From assembly GCA_030141605.1 (NCBI GenBank), contig JAQGDQ010000288.1:70621-134620 (forward strand): 64,000 nucleotides of DNA, read 5' to 3'. The position numbers and the translations under genes are program-made. This stretch comes from Tubiluchus corallicola. Its lineage: Eukaryota > Priapulida > Priapulimorpha > Priapulimorphida > Tubiluchidae. Under the pieces are notes generated by a model. That model searched no databases. It saw nothing but the letters and a program-made list of their open reading frames with translations, and was not told where the DNA came from. This document shows, one piece after another, positions 24,315 to 37,000 of this stretch (position 1 is the first letter of the stretch; the number at the start of each line of letters is the position of its first letter).

Positions 24315-27300
24315 ATGGGAAGTCCCGCCCTAATGGTTTGGATCGCCATGTCACTGACGTCAGCAGCTCTGGTTACGTCATACACCTGTCCAAAAGAGAA
24401 TACGTATTGCCACTGTGCCCCGGTTGACCAGGGGTTGTCACTTTATTGCCCAGGAGCTGATTTTGAAATCCTAAACGAGTTTATATCAGAAAGCGATGGT
24501 CCTGTAGTCAGTCTTACAATCAAATATGGAGTCACTCCTCATCTATATAAAGAGGTAAGCAAACATTCTAAATACGTTGAATTGTAAGCGTTTCTTACTG
24601 ATTGGCTAAACAAATTTGTACGTCTAATAAGTAGTCGAAAGAAGCGTATATCTGCGTAATTTTGTATCTATGTAAGCTTGTAATTGCATGTATGGCCCAG
24701 TGCCAATACATATTGTAAGTTGTCCGTAAGTATTAATAACTTAATGTCAACTGAAACAAAACGAACATGTAGAATGTGTAGCTCTGGGTCTAGTGGCTCG
24801 GGCAAATATTAAGTATTATATAGGAAAGAAAAACAGATGTATTTTTCTCAGACATTTGAGAGAAAAACATAAACATTAGGATTAGTGTTCAACCTGCACC
24901 TAGAAAGTCTTAATAAATTGTATACCACATTAACTTCACAAAGTCTCAATAGAATAAGAAACCAAAAACAGAACAAGAAAAAGAAATAAGGAAAGAAAGA
25001 AAGTTAGATAAATGGAACGATAGAAAAATAGAAAGATAGAAAGGAAGAAAAAGAGAAAGAAAAGAAGACAGAAGAAAAAAAAGAGAAGAAAAGAGAAGAG
25101 AAGAGAAGTGAAGTGAAGAGAAAAGAAAAGAAAAGAAAAGAAAAGAAAAGAAGAGAAGAGAAGAGAAGAGAAGAGAAGAGAAGAGAAAAGAAGGGAAGAG
25201 AAGAGAAGAAAGCAAAGGAAAGGAAAAGAAAAGAAAGTAAACAAAAGAAAAAACAAGAAAAGAAAAGAAAGGAAAAGAAAAGAAAAGAAAAGAAAAAAAG
25301 AAAGAAAGAAGGAACGCATGAACGCGAAAAGAAAGACTGGTTAAGAGAGAAAAAAGAAAAAAGGAAAAAAGGAAAAAATAAAAACGAAAAAAAGAAGAAA
25401 AGTAGAAAAAAGACAGGGAGAAATATAGAAAGAAAGAAAAACTAAGGAGAAGGAAGGGAACTAAAAGACATGAAGAGTCGAATTTAAAACTGCGGCTGTG
25501 ACAAGTTACAAGCAACACAGCATTCAGTAGTGAGACGGGTCACTTTCCTACCAAACTGATGCGACGGTTGCTGTGAACCAATTTAATTTTAATTCTTAAC
25601 TTTGCTTACTTTATGTGTTTTAGGCGTTTAGAAACTTGCGTAATCTACGTGAATTACGCATACAGAGCAGTACAGTATACAAGATCGAGAAAAATGCATT
25701 TGATGGAATGCAGTCAAGTCTACGCATTCTTGATTTGTCTGACAACGAATTTACTGAAATCCCTACACGCCCCCTATCAAGTCTATCATCGTTAGAAACT
25801 CTAGATCTTTCGAAAAACTACTTAGAATACATCGGACGGTAATGAAATGTAGTCGTTTATTTTTTATTTTAAATTCTTCTAAACCTGTAACAAATATTTA
25901 TAATGATGAAGTGATTATAAGCGTACACTTTACAATGCGCATGCGTCATGTGCTGGGAAGAGAGCAGGTTTGCCATGTAACTCCAGAATTTTTTTAATGT
26001 ATATAACACGCTATTTTGCTGACTAATATCGAACAAGTTGCGACAAATGGCACCCTAAAGAACCGTCTCCGTCTCTAATAGTCCCATTGGGTTTCAGTAT
26101 TCAAGTCGGGCCATCCGAGAGGAGGGCGGCGGAAAAAAATTTCAAATGGGCGTTTTTGGGTTGCTTTTCTGCAAAAGTTTGAAAAAACTAAGGTCTGAGG
26201 AACTAGACCGCGAGAGACGGGATGCAACATAGCATTGGAAAGAGAGTTCAGCGTTGGATGTAATAGATCCAGTCTGATTTACCCGGCTGAGCTGCGCCTT
26301 TCTGCAGTGGGCATTTTCCGGACATGCCGGCCCGATTTTATCGAAATTATAACTGCACACAGAGTAGAAAAACACCCTGGTAGCCCTTTGCTGGGTCTTG
26401 GAGCGAGATAAATTTCGAATTGTTTGAAATTATTTCGAACAGCATAAACTTGAAAAGAAGGCACATGAATGCAGCTTATTCTGGCATTTTTGAAAGTTCA
26501 AGTTTATTTGTTTTTATACAGCGTAATATCCACGTAAATATGTACTTGAATGCTATACAGAAAAAATACGAAAAAGTAATACTAAAATGACGATTTAAAA
26601 CAGCTAAATAATACACGATTTCGCAAAAGATTTAGTAAAATAAAAAATAAAAATATAGAAAAAACTTATTCCGTTATAAAATAATTTACCAAGGCCTCTA
26701 GGAAAAAAGCAGTTAATACTACTCTTTCGAAATATAAGAATCACAGTGAAATCACACATACATTTCAATCACAGTGTATGCTAAAAAAAATTCGTCTCAA
26801 ACTGTCGCCACTTGCATTAAATCTTACTTTGTTTTAAAGTTTATAATTGAACCGTATGCTCGAGATATTGTAGAAGCTGCATTCAACTTTATTACTGCAG
26901 ACAAATCGAAAATGCAAAACACAAAACATAACTAGGACTAGCTGGAAAAATACAGTTAGCATTCACATACATAAATTTCTTGTATATTATACTTGTGATT
27001 TTATTTTTGAATTAACAGCTTGCGATGTAACTCTTATACACAGATCTATGTTGCTGAGAAGTCGGTCTCGTTCTCGTTCGCGCCATTCTCTGTGTTTGTT
27101 GAGAATTTTTATTTACTAATTTAGCTTGATTATTTTTGTTCTAACAATATTTTGCATAATAGACAGATTGCCTTCTGATTAGATGAAGTTGATTTACTTG
27201 TATTTCCCCTGTGAAGTGCTGACACCTGGTTTTAGTTAATGCTTTGATAAGAAAGGAATTAGTTTACTTAGAAAAAGGAATATTTTGTTCCAAATAAAGT

Positions 27301-29887
27301 GTATCATTTGTGCAAGTTAATTGAGAAGTGAAATAATGAAAAAAAACGTGTTAGTGAGCCTAGATGATAGTGGACAAGGAATGAAGATATATACTAAGCA
27401 GCACTTGATGACTTTGTTTCTTTGTCGCCATAAAAACCATCAGTGTTGTTTATGTAATACAAAGCTCTGCTAAGGTAAACAATGCACACAAAACTTTTGT
27501 TAAAATTTGGATTCTATGACAACTGTAAAATAATGGCGTTCTGATTAGCATATTGACGAAAAATAGTGGTATCTGTTAATAATTAGCTTATTGCCATCGT
27601 CTCGGGAGAAGCAGTAATCAAAAACTATGTAGAATGTTCGAGGTTGTTGTTGACCATCTTTTAAGGTATTAATTACCCAAATTGGCTTTTTTCTTTCATG
27701 CAGTTTCAACATTTGAGCAAAATGTTTGTCTTGTTGGTGTTACTTTTGTTATGGTGTGGGTGGTGTTCTGTGGGGTGTCGTTGTGTCACTGGTGTGAGTA
27801 ACGTGTGCTGTTTTTTTAATATTGGGACGTCACAATAGAACACTATTGCAGAAAAATAGTTCAACTACTTAAAGGAACTAACGGAAGAGCACCATCAGAA
27901 ATATAGAATGTTACACATAGATTTGCAGATACGTGCAAGCAAAACGTACGTGCGTGTATGAGTCACACACCTGTGTGGCAAGCGAGTAACCCAATGCTTT
28001 GCATTTCGGACTAGTTAGTACAATTTACCATAAACGAAGTCAGTGCAACAATGGTAACGGTGACGAATAAATATCTTACTTTAATTCTTTATTTATTTCA
28101 AAGGCGTTTTTACGTTCTTTGTTGTTTTCTTCGCTTTCCCCGTTTTTATGTCAGTTGTATGAAAAAACTTGATATTAAGATTATTTTTGTTTCAGCAACG
28201 CTTTCCTTGGATTGACTTCACTGAAAACATTGCACATTGAGAGAAACAACATTTACAGCGTCTGTCCCGAGGCATTCAGCGGGCTTGAGGCTCTACAAGT
28301 TCTAAATCTAGGACATAATGAATTACAACAATTGTATTACAACGTGTTCACCACCCAGCAGCGGCTTAGTGAAATTAATTTATCAGGTTAATAATATTGT
28401 TTATTTAATTTTTGTAATCATATTCCCCGACCAAGTCTTCCGGCTTTCCCAATTCTATTGCCCAAGTAACTCACAAGTGTTTTCAGATTAGAGAGCAAAA
28501 TTTGCTACGACATTAAGCGTGAGCTGAGATACTCACTTCTCTATTCACTGCGAGAAGTGCCGAAAATAACTCGCCGAGGCGTTCACACAAGACAGTAACT
28601 CGCAGTAAATGTCGGAGAGTTTGCAATAATTTGCCGACAGTAACTCGCAAGGCAGCTCTCACGTTTGTTGTCAGAGAGAAAACTCGCGACAGCAAATTCG
28701 CTAGTCTCGCCGTAAGGCATCGAGTTGGATAAAAATTTATTCATTCATGCTGCGATTAAGGCACCGAAGATAAATGAATCAAACTTGCCACGCGGGAAGT
28801 CCTACTTAGTTAAAACTTGGTGTCACAGGCACAAGTGATAAGAACTTTGGTTCTGAAAATTAGAAAATTAGACTGTTATAATGAGCTATTGTTTGTCCAT
28901 CAAGATATGTGCGGGTGACAGCCATTTCCTTGTTAATTCAACTAAAACTAGATGTAGACCTAGTTTCAAAGTTCAAAATGAAACGTTTCTAGAAGGAATG
29001 TAGTAAGTAATACGTAGCGGTCCACGTTGGCACCCGCGCGTGCCATCTTTATATAAATTGTTTAATGTCGACATTGCAAAATCGGGTTCAGGAACTAAGC
29101 AAAAAAGGCACGCACACAAGAGTAATCCATCGAACTCGAAAAATGAAAAAAAGAATTCCTGAATTTAGCTAAAATAGTACATTTCACGTGGATGTGAGAT
29201 AAATTAGCAATACTAAACAGTAATAAAAATATAAAATCACAAGCTTGTCACAACGCGATCAATGAAGTGATCGTAAAATGTGACAATTTATTATGACCCC
29301 GATAATGTCGGAAATATTTAGGACCATTTAACACGTCAAACGTAGTCTGCACGGTTCTTGACAAATTCGAGAATGACTGTTTTGAAAGACCGTGCGAATG
29401 ACCCATTAGTATTTCAACTCCTGAACATTTGTTTGATTGTCAAAAATAAATAATACTAACCTGAATAGTCAAAGGTTTTGTTTGTTTTTACGTAAACTAA
29501 AGTGATACAACCTCTATTGACAAATCAAGCGAAATCCTAAATCATATTTTACTGCTGAATGATAATTTCCATAACCACAAGCCAATAACAAAAATGATGT
29601 ATACCGTAATGCGCACAATTTCTAGTAAAGAACTACTATACTTCCTTATACATTTTGAGTTAAGAAAGTGTTAATTTTGCTTTGCAGGAAATCCTATAGA
29701 ATGCGGCTGTGATTTGCTGGCGCTAACTGAAACAAAGCTTCCAATTAGAGGACAATGTACATTTCCATCTATCGAGAAAACTGCAGAGATTGCAGCTTTG
29801 TCAGAAAGAGATTTAACCTGTAATTCAGAGGCAGAAAAGAGGGACCCAGCTGGATGCCCTTTCAGAGAAGCCACAACTGAAGGAATG
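24315..29887 (+). CDS. LRR gene, module 1 (signal peptide, LRRNT, LRRs, LRRCT)
   Basis: Exons 24315-24554, 25624-25838, 28196-28386 and 29688-29887. Signal peptide, then a reduced N-terminal cap (CPKENTYCHC). Next come about six to seven LRRs, for example LRILDLSDNEFTEIPTRPL and LKTLHIERNNIYSVCPEAF. The C-terminal cap is aberrant: GNPIECGCD replaces the usual GNPxxCDCNxxW, the Trp is missing, and the linker is short, with none of the later CDIRDKD motif. This is the most diverged and shortest module. Confidence 0.85.
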
Positions 29888-32800
29888 GTGAGCAAGAGTT
29901 ATATTTGGCTGTTAATAAATTGAACGTAACGTAATGTAACAACTTAACTATAAATTTATCTCAGTATATGGTAGCACAAGTAAGTCATGAAAACTACAGG
30001 TTAGCTAATACTATATAAAAAGCAACTTGTAAGCAAAGTCACTCTAAAATTATCAACATTCAAAGAACTACTGAGCCAAATTGAAAAGCATGAATAATAA
30101 CAAAACGCAACTTGGAGGAGATATTCTGATAACAGAAGTTTAATTGAATTTTAAGATTGGATTTAGTATTGAGAATATCTTTGTTGTCATGTTTTTCCAC
30201 GTATTTACTAGAGTAGTTAGTCTGGAATTTTGGTTCAGAAAAACAGCATCCATCATTAGACAGCATGATTTTCTTGTTTTCAACGTGCGACTCACCCAAC
30301 TGAGTGGCCTGTAACAATATAAAGATTTTCTCTTTTTTGAAGATTTATGAATGCCCAACGAGTACATCAGTTTTCTATCCATGTGAATGCGGTGAGACAG
30401 GGATTCCTGGGATAGGTCTAGTCATTACTTGCAATGCCATAGAAGAACCTGACACCATTTTCGAAGCTCTGGAGAATATTGTTGCTCTGCAATTACCCAT
30501 CAGCAAAGTCCACATCAACGGCACTAGATTCAGAACCTTCCCCGGGTAAAATATGTAGTTTTCAGCTAACCGTTAAATGTAACAATGTTAGGGGTTCTAC
30601 GTAAAATGTTCAGATTGTGATGTCAATATAAAGCCATCAGTTTAATGTGTGTAAAGTGATGACGTAACAGAAAAGCACGCAGTCAGATAATTGGCACAAA
30701 TTCAACTTAAAAGGAAAACAAGACGATTTCTCAAACTACCCCTTACTTTATATACAGTCTCTAAAATATATATTTTGTTACCAATAAGAAACAAATTTAC
30801 CAATTTACAAAGATAACATGTTACCTTTGTTACTCATGCTTCTTGTCTAACAACATGCCATGTAGGAAAAACTAGGCACAATTATTCACATTTGTGGCAT
30901 ATATCTACCCCACTGTAACTTTTGCCTCAGTTTTCTTCTTCAAGTAAGTAGCAGTACAAATTTCCAATGGTAGAAATGTTTCGTGCATTTTTTACGAAAA
31001 TCGAAAACTGGAATCAAATTCTGCTAATTGACATTGACAACGAAACACAAAATGTCGGCTGTTTGTGTGCGTTCACAGTTCCAAATTTCAAGTTCGTCAC
31101 TGGGCTGGTGCGTGGTTTCACAAGGTTCCCTGGTGTCATGACTGAGATGCATGGTTTTCTGCCTAAGGCAAAGGATTTCCAAGAAATGAATAATATTCTG
31201 AATTAACTAAATATTGTAAATTAATTAAGACAAAAAACTAGATGTGTTATTACGGTCGTTGGGACGTTTATTTATTTACATTAATTTACCTAATAAGCGT
31301 TTAAATAGTTTGTTGCTTACTAGTGATAAAAATTGCGTTTGCTTATGCAGAAATCGATTCCCACCACTGAATCTAATGGAATTAGCTATCAACCACTGCG
31401 AGATACGTGTACTCGAGGAAGGAGCGTTTGCAAACATTGCAGAAGGCCTACTCGATTTAGATCTGTCGCACAACCAATTAGATAAGGTATGTATGACATC
31501 ATCAAGCTGCTGTCTGCTATCATCAAGACGCATTTATTCATGCAAGTGTACAACTGAATACAGTTTGGAGCCTATAAGCAAACTGAATTTTACTCTTATT
31601 ACTGTGACGGAAATATGTGGTTTTACTGTGATTCTCGTGTTTAAAAATGCAATCTAGTGTATAATGAACTGTTTCCTAACGGATAAACTTGATAAATCAT
31701 TTTATAATAGAATAAGTTTGTTCTATATTTTTATTTTTATTTTACTATTTTTGGGAAATCTTGCATTTTTTTGGTTGTTTTAAATTGTCATTTTAGTATT
31801 AGTTTTATGTATTATTCCGCATAGCTTTCCAGTACATATTTATAAGGATTTTACGCTATACAAAAATAAATAAACTTAAACTTAAACTTAACTTATACTG
31901 TACAACATCAACGTCAATATTGACATTAACATCAAGATCACGAGCGCGCGATGCTATTAGCTGTTGCGTGTGAGGCAACATGATAGCAACAAACTTTGTT
32001 TGTCAAACTGAAAGTTTAACAGTTTCGGTATTTACACGATCAAGCTAGTTTATCAAACTAAAACTGACAAACAAGTTTGATGAAAAAATTAATCTTCTAA
32101 ACGACCCATTACTACAATGAGAGCATTCAGTAGGGTCCTGACCCATGCGCAGACAAGGGGTCAGGGCCTCCATGATCCATCCAGTAACTATGGGGAAAAT
32201 TGGCTTTTGGACCTTGCGACCTTTAGCTTTGACCTTCTGAACCCAAAATCAAAGAGTTGTCAACTTTTGCCGAGACCCATTCCTGTGCCAAAATTGGCGA
32301 TTACAGCTTTATCAATTTTAGCTTTGTTCTATGTATGGATAGACACACAGACACACAGATGTTACTAAACGCCTTTCGCCGACGCTATGAATACTGTCTT
32401 TGTAGCTAATGACTAATGTCATTATTTTTATTCACGTAGATTCCTATTGAACACATCCACAATATGGTAACGATAGAACGCCTGGATCTATCCTGGAATC
32501 ATCTAACTATACTTCAGCCAGATAATTTTGCGTTCAGCGGAGATTCACAGATTAAGCGTCTTCTGTTGCATAGAAACTTGATCTATGACATTGAGCCGTT
32601 CACTTTCGGTTCCCTTGCTAACATGGAGTACCTTTACCTCAATAATAATTTACTGAAAAGGTGAGTTTAATCAATTGAAAATATCAGCTTCAATAAGTTA
32701 CATAAAAATAAATTAACATTTAAAACATTAAAGCATTACATGTTGGGAATGAGCGAGACATAATGTTTGCTGTGAACGACAGGTATTACATAGACTTAGA

Positions 32801-33983
32801 GGATTGTAATGACGAATATACACGGTTATCAATTTTTTAAAAACATTCTAGCTAGAATGCACTTTCGGGGGCAGTTAAAATAAAGCAAATAAGTGTTTGA
32901 AAACAACTAACACAAATTTAGTTATATATGTGTTATAGTATAGACAGTAAAGTACCAGATGGCTTGAATGAGTTGAATGTTTCAGTAGTGTTCTTTTGAT
33001 CTATAGGCAACGTTTGGGTAGAATTGATTTATTCTATAGAATTTCTTTCGTACAGAAAGTACCTTGGTACAGTTCCTGTATTGAAATAGGCGGCGCACAT
33101 AAAAAAGATTAAATACATTATTAAAGACAATACAAACAGACTATAGACATACGTACAAGAAGAGAATTAATTTCGTAGGTAAATAATTTAGATCAATTTA
33201 GTATTTAAAATGGAGATTTTAAGATAAATGTAAAATTAATTGCACTGCCACAGAACTCCTTTGCATATTTGCTTCAAACAAATTTTTAGTCACAGTAATT
33301 GTTTCATATTGATTATTTTGCGCACTGTTCATAAAATTACGAATGACTACAGATTTGTCTAATTTTTTTAGTCATTTTTAGAATAGGTCGTGTGTTTCCC
33401 TTTACGATAATTTTTTTCTATAAGAAATAATTAGTAATGGATGAATGTTATAAAAGTTAAGTACCGAAGACAGCAAGTTTACAACTAATTAATAAATAAT
33501 TATTAATAGTAGTATTAATAATAATAGTTATTAATAAACAGAATTTATAACTAAGCAATCTTTTCAAAAGTTACTTTATATTTTTTTGAAAATTGGCAGT
33601 TAACGGGGATTGTTCACAATCTTGAAAGAGAATGCTAACTTTGAAAAGGCTTGATATTTAATATTATCTATTTTCAGTTTGTTTATGGGAATGTTTAACC
33701 ACATGAACTCAACAAGATACCTCTACCTGTATTCGAACCTGCTGAATAGTATATCTATAAACACCTTTCGTGACATGGAAAACCTGGACTACATGTCACT
33801 TGCAAATAATGAAATGGACGACTATGGGATGCGTCCTGGCGCATTTGAAGGAATGAATATATTAAGAGTGCTCTTCTTAAACCACAACAGGTGAGGGTTT
33901 CGATTAAAAGAAGAAGAAATGGAACAGACAGGGCAGAGAAATAGAGAGAAAGAGAGAGACAGAGAGAGGGGGAGAGAGAGAGA

Positions 33984-34038
<55 letters not shown>

Positions 34039-37000
34039 CGCTACATTATTATGTTGTTATATAGTTATAAAAGCAGAAATTTGTCTACAGTAAGGTTTGA
34101 GTCCACTATTTAATTGCTCTGCTAGACATTGCCCATGTTGCTTGTAATTTACCATGTTTTGATGCACTAACTCGCAAAGACTTATCCTCCACAAGGTCAA
34201 GAAAACTGAATACTAGTAGTGCATAATATTGTTCACGGTGATTTACCAATATAAGTATTTGTTGTGTATTTCCTTCTGTGCTTAATGTCTAAATTTGATG
34301 CGGGCCTCTCACGTGGACGCCGCCAGGTGATCTAGATCCGCGAAGACTGTCGAACATTCACCCTCTACATGACACTGTATGATGGCGCTGTATACGCAGC
34401 AAGAACTCCACAAAGACCAAAAATTCATAAATGGAGGTTTAAACTGCGTCGTGCCTTATTTACTATAATAACAGCCACGCGACCTGCCTGAGCACAAGAA
34501 AAGCAGCACCTGGTGGACGAGACGAGCACAGGACAGAGACGCCTAAATTCGTGAACACTTCTTTTATACTTGTCGGCGCGCATGCGCAAGCGTGTCTGCA
34601 ACAATATCTATGTACAACGGAACAACACGTTAATCAGCGCTACTAACTAGTTTTTGTGTATTCTGTAATAAAAAATTACTTTTACTTACGCCTTATAATT
34701 ACGCTTATCGTTTCAGACTTACCGACATAAATGCTTACGTATTTTCGTACCTGGATGACGTGGAATTTCTTGATGTAAGAACCAACAGGCTTCTAAATGC
34801 ATCCTGGGATGACTTTATAGGATTGGAAAAACTAATATACCTAGATATTTCTTACAATTTCATCTGGGAGGTGACAGCAATGACATTCTCAAATACGCCG
34901 GTATTAGAAGATTTGCTAATGAGTGGAAACATCATCAGTTCTGTAAGTTTAGTTAGTATTATCTTTCTTAAAATAAAAATGACTGCCAGCTCCCACTTAA
35001 CAAAAGACAAGGCTTTTATTCAGATACTATCTGCAACGTTTCGACATGGTTACATGTCATGCTCACACATCAGTCACCTAATTAAAAATTCAGTATAAAA
35101 ATATATACTGTATTTTTATTTAGATGATAGTTGTGTGAGCATGACATGAATTATAATGAAGAAGTGTTGCAGATGGTGTGTGGACAAAAGTCCTGTCTTT
35201 TCTTAAGTGCCTGCTGGCTGTTATTTTTGTTTTAAAAACTCGTTTTTTACAAGGGATGCCTGTTTTCTGCTAGCCGCTTAGATTTATTTGAGGAAAAATC
35301 GTGGTACAAATGTGTCTCTGAATACAAATGTGCATTTTGTGTTATCATTATAATATGACAGCGGATATAACGAAAGCAAACAAGACTGTTATTAAAATGA
35401 AAAAGAAGCTTATGATTAACGGACTTTGTATTTCACATTCAAATATACAGTTTTCTACAGCAAAAAATAATAATTATAAATACCGATAATAGTAAAAAAT
35501 AATTTCGTAATGCTTTATCTTCAGCTAGCAAAGTTGCACCAAAACTAAGACAACTTCACTGCACAACAAAACTCTAATGCTTACAGTAGAACAACAATTT
35601 TGTTTAAAAGCACCAAATATTAGTGAAAAAAAACTAGTGATCGAAAAAGAGCACAAAATAAAAATAAGAATTGAGTGGGTAATAATAATACACCGATAAG
35701 CAATGTTAATAATTTGATTGATTTAGGCCATTATAAGGGTAATGATAATACGTACGTCGTTACATTCTATCTTTAGTCACATAAAAATTATATCATTTTG
35801 TTGCCAATTTAATGGCATATTCTAAAGACGCTTTCAGATTCCACGACCACGAAGCGTATATTGTATATTGTACTAACATCATTACTTTCCTATCATCGTC
35901 GTGATCAGCTACATCGCTATACACTTCGCATAAAGTCGCTTTGTGCACACTTGAAAATTAACAAACACGTATATATATATATAGTTTATTCAAGACAGGC
36001 CTGGACATAAAGACTTTTGTCCATTCTAGACGGACAAACTGATTCTAGCACAGTTGAATTCACTGTGTTCACTGTAAGCTCATTTGTATTCTGCTTCATC
36101 GACAACTACTTCATAGATATCGTAACCACTATGTCTTTCAAGCTCTTCTGGTGATGCGTACCCGAGATTTCTCTCGTAGCCATGTTCGTCCGGTGCGTCA
36201 TAGGGAAAAGACTTTCCGGTCTTATTCACCCCTTCATCAACGATTACTTCATATACACGTGGGCTAGAATCTTCACCATAGCCATAACCAACAGTTGTTC
36301 CATATACAACTGTTTCTGTAGTTCCATAAATCTCTGTAGTTGCTGTGAAAGTGTAGAAATCTGTTCCATATCCATAATCGACAGTAGTTGGATGTCCATA
36401 TTCCATTGCTGGATATTCAACAACAATTTCAGTTTCGTATTCGTGACCATCAAGTGATGTCGTGGTTTCATAGTTGCTTTCAGCATATCCATACTGACCT
36501 GAATCACTGCTTCTATCTTCATCTGCAACAAAATCGTACACGTCCTTTTCACGTAACACATTAATGTCTTTGTCTGCATCGTCAGTGCTTATAACGTCAG
36601 CCAGCTTTACAAGTGAATGCACCTGTTCTTCTGGGATTACACGTACTTCATAATCGGGCTTCTCAACACCTGTGCTCTTATAACCTATTCCAGGTTCTTT
36701 TGCAACAAACTTGTGTACTTCTTCTTCTGGAATTACTTTTATAGCCGTTTGGACACTTGTGCCAGAATCATAATCCTCTTTTACAAGGTCATACAATTGA
36801 TCTTCTGGGATTGTGTGTACTTTATAGCCCGGTTCTTCTACATCTTCGCTCTTGGATATACGCGAGCTGGCAACCTTTTGTTCTTCTACAACAAATTCAT
36901 GTATTTCTTCTTCTGGAATTACTTTAACAGCTGTTTGGACACTTGTGCCAGAGTCATCAGCCTCTTTTACAAGGTCATACAATTGATCTTCTTGGATCGT

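Noticed and set aside
24936-25518. Long Phe/Ser/Leu-rich minus frames and Lys/Glu-rich + frame (110-190 codons)
   Set aside because: Direct translation of the GAAAA/GAAGA polypurine tract; no splice or domain evidence.
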